64,000 nt of DNA from Tamarix chinensis. Taxonomy: Eukaryota; Streptophyta; Magnoliopsida; Caryophyllales; Tamaricaceae. The first letter of the stretch is position 1. Every line of letters starts with the position of its first letter. The stretch covers positions 87,991,172 to 88,055,171 of the forward strand of contig CM060180.1 in NCBI GenBank assembly GCA_030549775.1. Direction: 5' to 3'. Positions 45,675 to 56,879 of this stretch are shown in pieces. Under the pieces are notes generated by a model. The model did no database searches and was not told the origin of the DNA. It was given only the letters and a program-made list of their open reading frames with translations. The position numbers and the translations under genes are program-made.

Positions 45675-46113
45675 GGGAAAGACATCAGGTGGGACTGAGT
45701 GTTGAGCATGTTTTGGCTCCAAGTTCGAGAGTAGTGTGGTCGGATTCACTCTTCTTATTTTTTATCTCCTTCTATTATTTCTTTTGTATTAGATTTACAC
45801 TTTTATGATTCATTACTTGAATTGAGTATTTTAAATGAACCTTTTATCAACTGTAAGCTTATTTCTCTGTTGGATATGAATTACAATTCTTTATGTGTAC
45901 TTTGATTTTTTATTTTTGATCATTCTAGTTCTGTTATGAACTTTTGATTTGTGTTTAATGTCAATATTTTCTTAGCCTTAGCATTTGGTACCGAAACGGT
46001 CGCAAAGAACCGGTTTGGTCCTAAGTATGGCGGTAACATCCCCAGAATTTATAGGTTTTAAATTTTAAATTCTTCCGCTTTTAAAAAAAATTAGTGAATT
46101 TTGGAGTATTACA

Positions 46114-46680
46114 CGTGTAATAATTTGGGATTGGTAGGTTACTACCATAAGTTTGTGGCAGAATTCTCTAAGATAGCATAACTGTTGACACATCAACTAG
46201 AGAATGCTACATGGTTTCACTGGGATGAGAAGTTTAGTTAAGTTTTTGAAAGTAGAAGGAGTAATTGGTTTAGTCCCAGTGCTCATGTTGCCAAGCGGGT
46301 TTCATGATTTTGAGGTGTACAGTGATGCTTCGAAGTATGATTTAGGTTGTGTGTTGATGCGACATAGAATAGTAGTGGTATATTCTTCTCATTAATTGAA
46401 GTGACATGAATAGAACTATCTGATGCATGTCTTAGAGTTTTCTATAGTAGTGTTTGCCCTTAAGATCGAGAGGCATTATCTCTATGGACTTTAGTGCAAG
46501 TTCTATACTTACCATACGAGTGTCAAGTACATGTTCATGCATAGGGAGTTGAATCTAACACACCACCAATGGTTAGAGTTGATTAACAATTATGACTTAG
46601 AGTTGACCTACTATGTGGGCAAGGCCAATTTGGTAGCAAATGCTCTTAGTCGAAAGACATCACATTCCTTGGGCATGATT
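46114..46680 (+). pseudogene. G2 RT end and RNase H, part after B2
   Basis: Resumes with NNLGLVGYYHKFVAEFSKIA, the conserved end of the RT (family FLGLAGYYRRFV). RNase H follows: VYSDASKYDLGCVLM near 46315-46360 keeps the first catalytic Asp, while the block normally YTDHKSLKY reads YTYHTSVKY near 46505-46535, losing another. The open stretch 46531-46878 begins there and reads ELNLTHHQWLELINNYDLEL, then VGKANLVANALSRKTSH, matching the end of RNase H and G1's copy. Separated from the first half of RT by B2. Confidence 0.85.
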
Positions 46681-48230
46681 ATGTTGATAGATCACTTGTG
46701 CCAAGAAATTAAGAAGTTTGAGATCGAGCTGAACACAATACGTTATCTAGAGGTAAGATTTATGGCACTCAGCATTATCCCTTCAATGTTAGAGGAGATT
46801 TTAGTTAATCAATATGGTGATGCTATGCTCGAGAGAATCACAACTAGTATTATAGAAGGTAGGGCTAAAGTACTCTAAATGCATGGGGATAGTAGTATCA
46901 AATACTGAGGTTGGTGGTGTGTACAAGGAGGATGTGTTGAGATTAAGAAAAAGATCCATCAATAATGATATTTTACTCCTTATTCTATCAACACTAAAAA
47001 GGATAAGTTATACAAGGATTTGAGGAATGTGTATTGGTAGCCCTGCATGAAGAAGAAAGAGGAAAAATTTGTGGCCTAATGTTTGCTTGTCAGAATGTTA
47101 AGATCAAACATAAGAGACAAGCAGGATTAATGCAACCACTAGAAGTTCTCGAGTGGATGTGGTATATCATATCTATGGACTTCATGGTTTTTCTTCCAAG
47201 GACCCTTAATCGATTGGATTCTATCTGGGTTATTATAGATCTTCTAACTAAGTCAGTTATTTTCATACCAATAAATATGATGTGGAATATGGAGCAATAA
47301 AAAAAACTTATAGGAAACACATTGCGAGATTACATGGAGTCACTAGGGATATTATGTGAGATTAAGATTCTAGGTACTAATCGCACCATTGATAAAAGTT
47401 GTAAGCCACTTTTGGTATCCAAATAAATATGAGTAATGTTTTCTACCCATCTACGGATGGTAAAATAGGGATAACCATTTAGATATTGGAAGACATGCTT
47501 CAAACATTTGTGCTAGTCTTTGGGGGCAGTTGGGAAGATATTTGGACTCGATCAATTTCTCTGACAACAACAAGTACCACACAAGCATCAAGATGGAACC
47601 TTTTAAAGATTTATACAAGGGAAACTTTCATAGTCCTTTTTGTTGGAACAACATCACGCAACCACTTGTTTTGGAACCAAAAATGATTAAAAAGATGACG
47701 AGGCACATCCGATTGTTTCAAGACTAAATGAGAGTAGTCTAGGACTATTAGAAGAGCTCTAATGATCAAAGAATACATACCTATGGTTATGGGGTGGGTG
47801 ATAGAGTCCTTTTTTAGTGTCTCTCCCACTAAAGGAGTCATGAGGTTTGGTAGGAAGGATAAGTTCAGTTCAAGGTATACTAGACTATATTGTGTTGGTG
47901 AAGTTGCCTATAATTTATCCTTACCAATGGAATTGTCATGTGTTCACAATGTCTTTCATATATATCAGCTAAAGAAGTATGTAGGGGATACTTCGCACTT
48001 TATTTGACTGGAGTAACTAGAGCTTGATGAATCTTGAATTATAGAGAGTGACCGATGAACATTCTAGATACAAAGAAGAGAGAGAAGAATATGAAGATCA
48101 TCCCATTAGTAAAGGATCTTTGTTTATGGCATGGCACCAAAAGGCTACATGGGAGTCTAAGGAGGATATTCTAGCCAAATACCTAGAGTCATTTTCTTAG
48201 CATGTACCTTAGTGAAATCCTATTCTTTAA
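46681..48230 (+). pseudogene. G2 integrase and chromodomain-like tail, broken
   Basis: Pieces in order: DKLYKDLRNVYW near 47000, then an HHCC region in which the second half is disturbed; WYIISMDFMVFLPRTLNRLD near 47160-47220, keeping the first catalytic Asp; INFSDNNKYHTSIKMEPFKD near 47545-47605. The open stretch 47762-48007 (81 residues) reads SPTKGVMRFGRKDKFSSRY, VGEVAYNLSLPMELSCVH, FHIYQLKKYVGDTSHF, the well-known C-terminal part before the chromodomain. A chromodomain-like end follows at 48060-48200: IIPLVKDLCLWHG and ATWESKEDILAKYLESF. The open stretch 47090-47320 on the other strand is a shadow. Confidence 0.8.
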
Positions 48231-48345
48231 GGGGTAGTGACCCTTTTTCTTAGATGTGATGATTTGGTATGTCTTACTATACAATAAGTACTATGATTGG
48301 AATATTTATAGGCTTTAGGGATGAAGCCTCTTTGAGGGGTAATGA

Positions 48346-50482
48346 TATAATATCTATCTTTTTGTTAAGTGTTAAATAGGAGGTTATGCAAATTTTAGTG
48401 TTTGATTTTGATTTGGTGTTATTATTTGGTTTTAGATAATTGGATTTGAAGTGAGGTTTTAAAATAAATATAATGAGTATTTCAAGCATGCAAATAGACT
48501 GGCTTATGAATCGATTGACTGGTTCATCATTTTAGAAAAAAAAAATTTACTCTACTAAACTAATCAACTTGTTGGGGAATTAATCGACTCATGTGTAGAA
48601 AATTCGACTAATAGTCTAAAATGATCAACTGGATTTTTTAGTTGGGTATATTTTCAAAACTCAATTTCTCTGCAAAATTTCTTATACTAAATTGGAACCT
48701 TGTTAACCTATGCTTATTTGTTCCTAAGAAATCCTTAAACTTTTCCATGATGCATTTTTCCCAAAAATACTACCTTAGCTTGATCTTAGGAGTCAATTAG
48801 GAAAATTGAAGGGGAGATTTGAGCTTTACTTTATCTTCTTCCACCTTTCTCCTCTACACATTCTGAGATCAATGCCTTGACCTTAGACTCGACTCTACTC
48901 ATCTTAGACATTCATTCTAAGCTAGCCTTCCATTACCCATATTGTGAATTATAGTTCTGGACCAATTGACCTACACTCTTCTATAAATACCATTTGAGAT
49001 CTTGAGGATAGGTCAACATATCTTGGATTAAATCCTTCTATTTACCTGGAATTTAAATCGAGAGAATAAAGGTTTTTTATTTTTTCCTAACAACACTATG
49101 ATTCATAGTGCTTTGTTGCTCTAAATATAACTAATCTCCCTTTTTATTCACTTATCTTTCAGCCACAAAATATACCTAACCTCTCTAGTATCGACCTTCT
49201 CCCTCTACACTTCAAGCCTTAGAGTCAAATTTCTATCATTCCTTTAATCCTTTCTCTCATGTTTTAATTATTAAGCAAGAAAGAGTTAGATTTAGGAAAC
49301 AACATTGATTGGTTTAGTTGAGTATCCATTATTTATTCCATTTGGTGAGGTATGTTCATTCTTTTTCCTCTATTTCAAGAACGTTTGAGTAAAATTTTTG
49401 TTCTTAATGTTTTGGATGTTAAGGATTTCTCGGGTTGAGTGCTTCTATCAAGGAAAGTTTTCCCTACATCAAGTACGTTATTCTTTCTTCTATGATGCGT
49501 TTTTGGGAATATTACATGTTATAGGATTTTTTTAAGTTTGATATTACATGTTAGGTAAATTATATAGCTTATGGAACTAGTTTGGATGGTTAGATTGTGT
49601 GTTATAAGTGAAAAGCATGAATCTTTAGAAAATATTGGGTTCTAATGATTAATAATGAAATTTGAAACTAAAGTAAGCTAAAAATGTATTATGTGATGTT
49701 AGAACATGTCCAATGAAGTATGATAAATATTTGTAGGAATGAAAATGCATGTTTGGTGTTGTTTTCAGGCATACCAATCAGCTAGTTTGCTCAAACAAAT
49801 TGACTAGTTCCTAGAACAATCAACTAGTTAACCAACCCATCAATTGGTAAGCCTCTAGAGTCCTTGGTCTTGATAACTGCTTAAACCCATCAACTTGATG
49901 GGAGGAATTGATTGATTGTTTTACGAATAGTCGACTTACTAGCCTAAGCTGATCGACTAGTTTGAGGAAAAGTTCGGTTGGTTTGTGTATTTTTTCTTTT
50001 CTATTTCGTTATGCTTTAAGGCTATACATGGGATTATTTAAGGGATAAAATACATACATTATAATGAATCAATGATCTAATGAATGGATTAAATGGACCA
50101 TGATTTATTACATACTCAATGAGTATTGTGAAGACTCAATAGGTGTACCACATATAAAAAGTGATGGTTTTTAGAAAAAGAGTAATGAAGCTTAGCATGA
50201 GCTTGAATGAAATGATAGAATGGGCATGATTAGCATTGAACAACCATAATTGGAAACCCCACTCACTTGTGGGGAATGAAAATGGATTAAAATGGAAGGA
50301 ATATGCAAATGTCTTGCTTGCTCTTTATATGGGCTTTGTGTGATCACGTAACCTCATAAATAATATACTAATGTTTTAGGTATGCCTTTAGCACCCCGCT
50401 TTTCCTTATTATGTTTTGTATTTTCCACTTCAACATTGTTTAAAATAATTTTTTTTTTGTAGTGAAAAATGGGAGCTCTACA
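48346..50482 (+). repeat. 3' LTR of G2, internally shortened
   Basis: Starts TATAATATCTATC after GAGGGGTAATGA, a likely polypurine tract, and ends GAGCTCTACA. It matches the 5' LTR well to about 50370, then jumps to the last short stretch, so about 1.2-1.3 kb present in the 5' LTR (about 35620-36830), including the conserved module, is missing. The following bases are TTGCA (50483-50487). Confidence 0.85.
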
Positions 50483-51480
50483 TTGCATAAACAAGTTGCA
50501 TACCAATTTTATTAGGAATTATTTAAATGTTGGTGATAGAGGATATGGTAAAAAGAAATTCTTTGAGAGATGTGGCAAATCAAAGTCTAAAACTTTTTAT
50601 GAAGTAGATTATTGGAATTGAGCTAACAAAGGTCATTTGAAACTATATTTCAAGAATCCTAATAAAAAAAAAGTAGCAAAACTATGTTCAGGATAGTGAT
50701 CGGTTTGCTTGTTTTATTCATGCACCCAATCCTGTGGTGTGTAGTTTAGAAGGATCATTAGATTCATGGATTGTAGAATTAAGGTGTCCTTCCCTTCCAC
50801 TTCCTAGAGGAACCTATTTGTAGAGCTTCTTTTTAGTTTAATTTAGGAAAGTGTATCTTGCTCACAATAAATACTTGGAAAATTGTAGCAATGAAGATGA
50901 GTTAATTCTGACCTACATTAATTACAAGTGAGAGCTATAGGATATTAGATTCATTCCTTTGTTGAAAAATAATCATACATGAATTAGTTATTAAATGGAT
51001 CAAGTCATAAAACTATGCTTTGGGAGAGGCCTTGGGAGGTCACAAAGGGAGCTATGATGATAAGGAAAAAAAGTTTTAATGACTCAATTTACTCTAAGTT
51101 GTGCCATTATAGGCTTGCCCACAAGAGTAAATAAGGTATGAACATTTTTTTTCTTTAAGGGGTATTTTTTTCATGTTATAAAGATGTTGACTTGGATCTT
51201 TGTAAATGTTATGTTTTTGGCAAATGAAAGAAACCCATGTTCACTAAGATATATGGGGCTCAATGCTAGAACTATCAGTTGGAGACTTGGAATATTACAC
51301 AAATTTGAATGATAACTACAACAAGAATATGTTGGTCCACTTCTTTAACTAAAAATCTAATGTTTTCATTGTGTTAAAGTCATGGAAGAGTGAGGTTAAG
51401 ATTGGGACCGGTTCAAAGCTCAAGTGAATAGGTTTAATAATGGAGGTGAATATTCCATTTTTATTTGAAGATTTCAAGTG
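50483..51480 (+). pseudogene. Copia C2: gag end, protease and integrase remnants
   Basis: The right part of copia C2 after G2. A Gly/Lys-rich stretch (GDRGYGKKKFFERCGKSKSK, 50533 on) leads to a degenerate knuckle, NKGHLKLYFKNPNKK, where the C-W-N-C-G start is lost. The protease start reads DSWIVELRCPS near 50763-50795, where the family has D-S-W-V-L-D-S-G-A-S; the catalytic Asp is Glu and Gly is lost. Then FRKVYLAHNKYLEN and DIRFIPLLKNN near 50840-50970. The integrase start RLAHKSK-stop-GMN (51110-51140; family R-L-G-H-M-S-x-x-G-M) is followed by a D-I-W-G-S block near 51245, LVHFFN and VFIVLKSWKSEVKIGTGSKL near 51330-51420. RT is not seen. Confidence 0.75.
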
Positions 51481-52600
51481 TTATGGTTGAGTTTTTTCAT
51501 TATGATGGCTTCATTCCATATGCCTTTTATCATTATCATTATTATCTCTTTATTTCAATGTGGTTATTCAATGTTAATTCATGCTAAGTTAATAATAAAT
51601 TTGCTACATAAATTAATAATTTTTGTTGTTGTGAAGCATGTTTTTCCTTCTTTTGAAAATCATGAATATTTATGTGTGCTTTATGGTGAATAGCACATTC
51701 GTCATATATTCATCATGTTCTTCATTTTTTCAACTTATTTTTAATATAATTACATAATAATTTCATTAGTGGGGAAAATCATATTTAATCTTGTTTTTCA
51801 CTATTTTAAACATAATATGGCATAATTTCCTTTAAAATGCCTTTAGAATAAATTAGAGCCAAACGTTGAACACAATAATTGACCATTGAACTTTTGACCC
51901 TTGTGATTAGTAACCAAACGCTAATAGAGTTTCAATAATAAATTAATTGTTGTTTTTATATTTAAGCTTTTAGACAAAAACTTGCATTTCTTCTTGATTG
52001 ATAAATCTAATTTTTATGAATAGTAAATTTTCCAAATTGTGGTTTAGGACCACATTTTGTATTAGTCTAGCTATTTTAATCCGTATTTTTCACTAAGTTT
52101 GGGCACAACAATAAAAATGATCTGTTCATGTTCTTACCTTAGTTTTTTGATATACATATAAACTTATGAATAGGTCACTAATATATTTTAGTCATTAATT
52201 AACTTAATATATCAATAATTAGTTAGGTTGGAATTTATGACCATGTTGACATATGTTTAAATTTATTTTTTTCTCAAAATCTTATTAAGTAAATACTTTT
52301 TTATTTTATATAATTTGGAAAGTATCTCTCATAACCTATGACCTTTGATCTTAAGGTTATTTTCTATAGAATATTAAGGTGTCATTTAATTCATGATGAT
52401 CTTCTTCATCACCTCTTTTATAGATGATCTCTGGTCATTTCTATGGGTTTTATGTTAACCTTAAACACATATATAATATAATAATTATGTGCTCTCGAGT
52501 TATTAATATGTTAGTAGGTTTGGTTTTAGCATACAAAATACAAGATCCCTTAGACATATCATTTTTTTTTCTTGTAAAATGCTAGGTGCTATTAGTTGAT
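51481..52600 (+). other. AT-rich stretch without recognised feature
   Basis: An open stretch at 51478-51693 (71 residues, hydrophobic) continues just after the copia integrase pieces, but I cannot match it to integrase. The rest is AT-rich with no motif in any frame. It may be the decayed remainder of copia C2 or its 3' LTR. Confidence 0.5.
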
Positions 52601-54073
52601 GATTTGAGTGTCTTGGAGCTGATTAAATGATCCTATGAATATCATTATTTTATTATTTTTTTCACATAAGGGAGTCATAGGGTGTGATTCTATCTTCTTT
52701 TTCCACATTTTGATTTCTCACATGAAACGCATGATTTTAACCTGAAAACAGCTCTCTTATCCTATGAACTTACAACATTCCCCACTTTTATGAATACTAA
52801 TAGGCTTAATGCGTTTAGCCACCTGCTTTCAAGACATGTGCAAGAATGGCGACTTCGCACCGTCTTAGGGAATCTATTTACCCTTAAGATCACATAAGTT
52901 GTAGTCTAGGTCATAATTCCAAGTCTGCATGCTGACAACAGCTACATGCACAAATTCATGAATCAGGTAGCTTTCACCTAGGGACAACTATAAGGCACTC
53001 CCACCTAGTAATGGGGCAGATCTAACCATTGAGCTCTAAAGAATAATTATCCTACTAGCATGGATGAACTTTATAAATACCTTACGAAGAAAAGAAAAGA
53101 GGCATTAATCAATTAACCGTGAGGGATATCGAAAGAGAAGAAAGTCAAAAATTCCAAAACATAAAGGATAATCAACAACGATGATGGAAGATTAGTGAAG
53201 TAAGAGAACAAAGGAGGAGAGTCTTAGTAAAGCTTCATTAAGAGAGGAAAAATGAGTTATAAGGTTAGATAAGGGTTGGAAAACTTTGATCCCCCCAATC
53301 CCTTCCCTTCTTTCTCTTCTTTATTTTATGTTGGTTGGGAGATGTTTAGCTTCAGCTAGGTTTGAGGGAAAGGAAAAGTTGATAGACTTTGTTGCTCTAA
53401 ACTTGACATTCCTAGTCCTGATGGGCTTAATGATATTTCATTTTGTTAAGTTGAAATTATCTAAGTGTTGAATGTTGTCCATATTAGGTGCCTAACAAAA
53501 TTCTACATCAACATGATAGTGTGCAGAACTTATGATGACAAAAAGTGGCAAGGGTGATACTAAGAGGTGAAGAAACCTTATCATTAACCCTTCAACCCTT
53601 ATTGTGCGATATTGGCAGGACTCATGCACCATGACGGAGATGGCCTGAGAGTATGTTTCACCATTGAGTGAAACCAAATAAGGATAGGAGGATTAATATC
53701 CATTGAGCTCAACATTCTATGAGTTGTTATAGGGTACACACATTTAGACTTAGCAACTCTACTCTCACAACTGCACCTCCTTATTTCACACACATCTATC
53801 CTAAATTGAATCTATTAACTCTCTACGTACTTTATTATTTCTTACAATCTCAACATCACCTTATTATCATTATTTGCATCAATAGATCTATAGGATACTC
53901 GACTTTACCTAGCATAAATTCACTCATTTTAGTCCATGTGGGATCGACATCCTCTTACCTCTTCATTACTTGGGCGATCGTGTATACTTGCTTGAGCTAT
54001 GCTGTGTATATTTTACTACACTCACCCTACTAAAATCTTTTGACTAAACACACACTACCACACATCAACACAC
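52600..54073 (+). repeat. 5' LTR of Athila-type element (start uncertain)
   Basis: A TATA box (TTATAAATAC, 53071-53080) is followed by about 1 kb and then text typical of the end of such LTRs: CCATGTGGGATCGACATCC near 53934 and GGGCGATCGTGTATACTTGC near 53970-53990. It ends near ACACACA at 54073, 10 bases before the primer site. The left limit was not found. Open stretches 53286-53471 and 53719-54033 lie in the LTR and are not protein-like. Confidence 0.6.
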
Positions 54074-54083
54074 ATAAAGTTTC

Positions 54084-54101
54084 TAGCACCATTACCGAGG
54101 A
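54084..54101 (+). promoter_or_regulatory. Primer-binding site, tRNA-Asp type, of Athila element
   Basis: TAGCACCATTACCGAGGA is a version of TGGCGCCGTTGCCGGGGA, the site characteristic of Athila elements, with mostly G-to-A and C-to-T changes. It is distinct from the initiator tRNA-Met sites elsewhere in the window. Confidence 0.75.
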
Positions 54102-54219
54102 GTGAAAAGGTTGAATTTTTGCTACATGTTAGTGGATAACATTTTGTGGATTTTTCTTGCACATAGCTAACAACAGAATTTTCTTTAAATTTTTTATTGT
54201 TTTGTTTTTAAAGGACTAT

Positions 54220-55790
54220 CCCTTACATGACAAGAACTGATCAGGGTGCCTTAGTACAAATTGATCTAGAAATAGAGCTCACTTTGGGTAGAACTCGAGC
54301 CGCCCTACACCATCTATAACATCATGAAGAAGGATGAATATGAGAAGGTTTTGGAAACATGAGTAATTTAGGTCCATAGTAGGTTGAAAATGGTAACAAT
54401 GGATTACCTAATCCACAGCCTAACTAAAGGGAAGGATTACCTATGATCTTAGCCCCTCACATCAATATAAATCCTGTATGAATCCAAACTCCACCTTGAG
54501 GAGATGAATACAACTGAGCTATTTAGAATTATGCTACGTCAGTTCAAGATCATCGAAACCCTACCATTTTTAATATTAAAACTCAAGCCCCATATTGTTA
54601 GTTTAAACTTGTTATATTCCACATGTTACAAAAAATAGGACAACATAGTGGCTAACCTACTAAAGATCCACACGTGGACTTGACAGCATTTATGGAAGTT
54701 AGTGAGTTAGTTATAACTTTTAGTTTTAGGGAGTTCCAGAAACATCCCTCCGACTTAAGTTATTCCCCTATTCCTTAAGAGATAGTGCTACGGAGTGGTT
54801 GGCTTCCCTACTGGCCTATTTAATCACTTCCTTGGATGACTTAATTCAGAAGTTCCTCATGCAATACTTCCCTCCAAATATACATGCCAAGCATAGGCAT
54901 AGCATCACTACATTCTTGCTAGAGGAAGATGAGACACTCCATGATGCAAGGGACATATTTAAGGAATTGTTAAGAAAAAGTATAAACCATCGAATCCTTC
55001 ACTAATTACAAATAGAAATATTCTGTCATGAACTTAACCTCTTGAAACAAAACTTGGTGGACGCCTTAGCCAATGGAACCCTACTTAGTAAAACTTTTGA
55101 CCAAGCTTATGAGATTATCAAGACCATAGCTTGCAACAACAAAAATAGGGTAATGCCAGGAGTGTTCATAAGCTATGGCCACTAGGAGATTCAAAGTGGA
55201 TGCCACCATAACCCTACTAGGTGAGGTATCCTCTATGGCTAATCTATTGAAAAATATTACTCTCACTAACTTATAGATGCAAAGAAGAGAAGAACAATCC
55301 ATTACTCCCACATCTATTGTGTCATATGCATAATGCGGAGAAGGTCATTTTTTTGAAGTGTGTCCAGCAAATCAAGTGTTGGCGAATTACCTGGGAAACC
55401 TATCTATGAGCTCTCAATAGCCTTACAACAATCAGTACAACCCTACTTAGAGACAACATCCTAACTTCTCATGGGCTAACCAAAACAACATTCAAAACCT
55501 AGCCAACCATTAAAACCAATAGTGTTACTTCAAACGTCATCCCTAGCCTCTTCAACAATCACAAACTCACCAACCACCTACCCAACATAATAATTCCAAC
55601 TCCTTAGAAACTATTCTAAAAGAATATATGGCAAAAAAAAATGCAGTAATACAAAGTAACACCGCCTCCATAAGAACGATAGAAATACAAATGGGGCAGC
55701 TAGCTAAAGCCCTAAGCAACAAACCTCACAACACTTTGCCTATTCAAACTAAGAACCCCATGAGAGATGGAAAGAGTAGTGTAACGCTAT
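54220..55790 (+). pseudogene. Athila-type gag, broken
   Basis: Particle protein. Pieces in order: DPHVDLTAFMEVSE near 54670, LRLKLFPYSLRDSATEWLAS near 54750-54810, then the open stretch 54799-55005 with KFLMQYFPPNIHAKHRHSIT and FKELLRKSINHRI, matching the Athila gag core (F-P-F-S-L-x-D-K-A, then F-F-P-P-x-K-T, then F-K-D-L-L-R-K-C-P). After a stop: LVDALANGTLLSKTFDQAYE near 55055-55110. A zinc knuckle GEGHFFEVCPANQ near 55340-55370 has lost its first Cys. HPNFSWANQNN near 55460, and the open stretch 55628-55882 with IRTIEIQMGQLAKALSNKP, matching the L-x-N-L-E-x-Q-V-G-Q-L-A block, end the region. Confidence 0.85.
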
Positions 55791-56089
55791 TACCCTTAAA
55801 TTGGGTATGCAAATTACACCACCATAACAAAATGATGAAGATAAGGAAAAATCCCACACTAACAATCTTGATAGCAATGTAGAAACAATCGAGAGAAAGT
55901 TGAACTGCACACCTTCCAAACTATAGATTAACCTCACCCATGAATTAGAACAAAACACTACTCCAATACCTAATCCACATAAGAGAAGTAAAAAAATGTT
56001 GAACATCAACATCAAACCCATTAATCCATCACCACCACGACTTTTGAGACTCAAGCAATAGTAGTAGGATAAGCAATTCGATAAGTTCC

Positions 56090-56700
56090 TTGAAATTCTT
56101 TACTAGTTGTATATAAACATCTCATTGGTTCAAGCCCTCCAACAAATGACCAACTATAAAAAAAATTTAAAGGACATTTTAACAAGAAAAAGAAGACTTT
56201 GTGATAACAAAATTTTAGCTATAACCTAGGGAAGTAGCTAGATTTTCTAACAAAACCAACCTAGAAAATTATAATACCCTAGCAGTTTCAAAATTCCCTA
56301 CCCCATCGGTGGCAAGTATTATGGTAAGGCCCTTAATCACCTCTATGCTAGTGTCAACTTAATTCCTATGTCTATTTTTAGGAAAGTAAACATTAAGTAA
56401 TAATGGCCTACCACTGACACATTGTAACTCACTCATTGATCATATGTTCATCTTGAGGGAAAGATCGAAGATGTGCTAGTAAAGGTGGATAGGTTTAACT
56501 TCCTAGTAGACTTCATCATCCTTAACCATGAGGCTAACAAAGAGGTTCCTATTATTCTTGGAAGACCTTTCTTGGCAACTTGTAAGACCTTGATTGACAT
56601 ATAGAAGGTAGAATTGTTGATAAGGAGCATATCACATTTAATGTCTTCAACTCTATGAAACTATCGGAGGAGAACCTAGATAAATTTTTGTGAGTTGATA
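56090..56700 (+). pseudogene. Athila-type aspartic protease, broken
   Basis: YGKALNHLYASVNLIPMSIF near 56310-56375 matches the family's CDLGASINLMPLSIF active-site block with the catalytic Asp changed to His and Gly to Tyr. Then WPTTDTL, EGKIEDVLVKVDRFNFLVDF near 56455-56510 and PIILGRPFLATCKTLIDI near 56550-56600, which is the conserved second half. Stops break it in two places. It lies between gag and RT. Not functional. Confidence 0.8.
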
Positions 56701-56879
56701 TTATTGACTTAACTATCTATGATGAGTTTGTTGTCAGAACATTTCATAAAGAATTTAAGTTCTTTGATGAAGACTATCTAGAGTGAAGCTATCTAACTAT
56801 TATCCCAAGAGCACTATGAAAAGGATATAGTATGGTGCAACTAGATAGAACGTGGAACACCTAGATAGTCTCCATCTAG

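Larger units (their letters stand above)
39716..46113 (+). mobile_element. Solo LTR of family B (B2), with nested LINE
   Basis: Starts TGAAATACCCC and ends GGAGTATTACA. Flanks are TGTGC (39711-39715) and CGTGT (46114-46118), a 5-base duplication differing by two C/T transitions. Removing B2 and one flank copy puts the two halves of the G2 RT back in one frame, which fixes the ends independently. Layout as in B1: AT-rich start, pyrimidine tract, TATA, GC-rich stretch, trinucleotide repeat, LINE insertion, a long minisatellite, stem-loop array, module, end. It is longer than B1 mainly because of the LINE and the minisatellite. Open stretches 39973-41271 are compositional. Confidence 0.9.
33464..50482 (+). 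mobile_element. Chromovirus-type Ty3/gypsy element G2, with nested insertions
   Basis: Complete in outline: 5' LTR 33464-36876, primer region, gag, protease, RT, RNase H, integrase with chromodomain-like tail, 3' LTR 48346-50482, and a perfect 5-bp target duplication TTGCA. It is of the same family as G1. Its RT is split by solo LTR B2 (39716-46113), which contains a LINE. All ORFs are broken. Span is 17.0 kb, of which about 6.4 kb is B2 and its LINE. It was inserted into copia C2. Confidence 0.9.

Noticed and set aside
47090..47320. Minus-strand open frame across the G2 integrase
   Set aside because: Shadow of the integrase core on the plus strand.
53719..54033. 104-residue open frame with hydrophobic segments, possible membrane protein
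   Set aside because: It lies in the end of the Athila LTR, including its conserved GTGGGATCGAC block; not conserved as protein.
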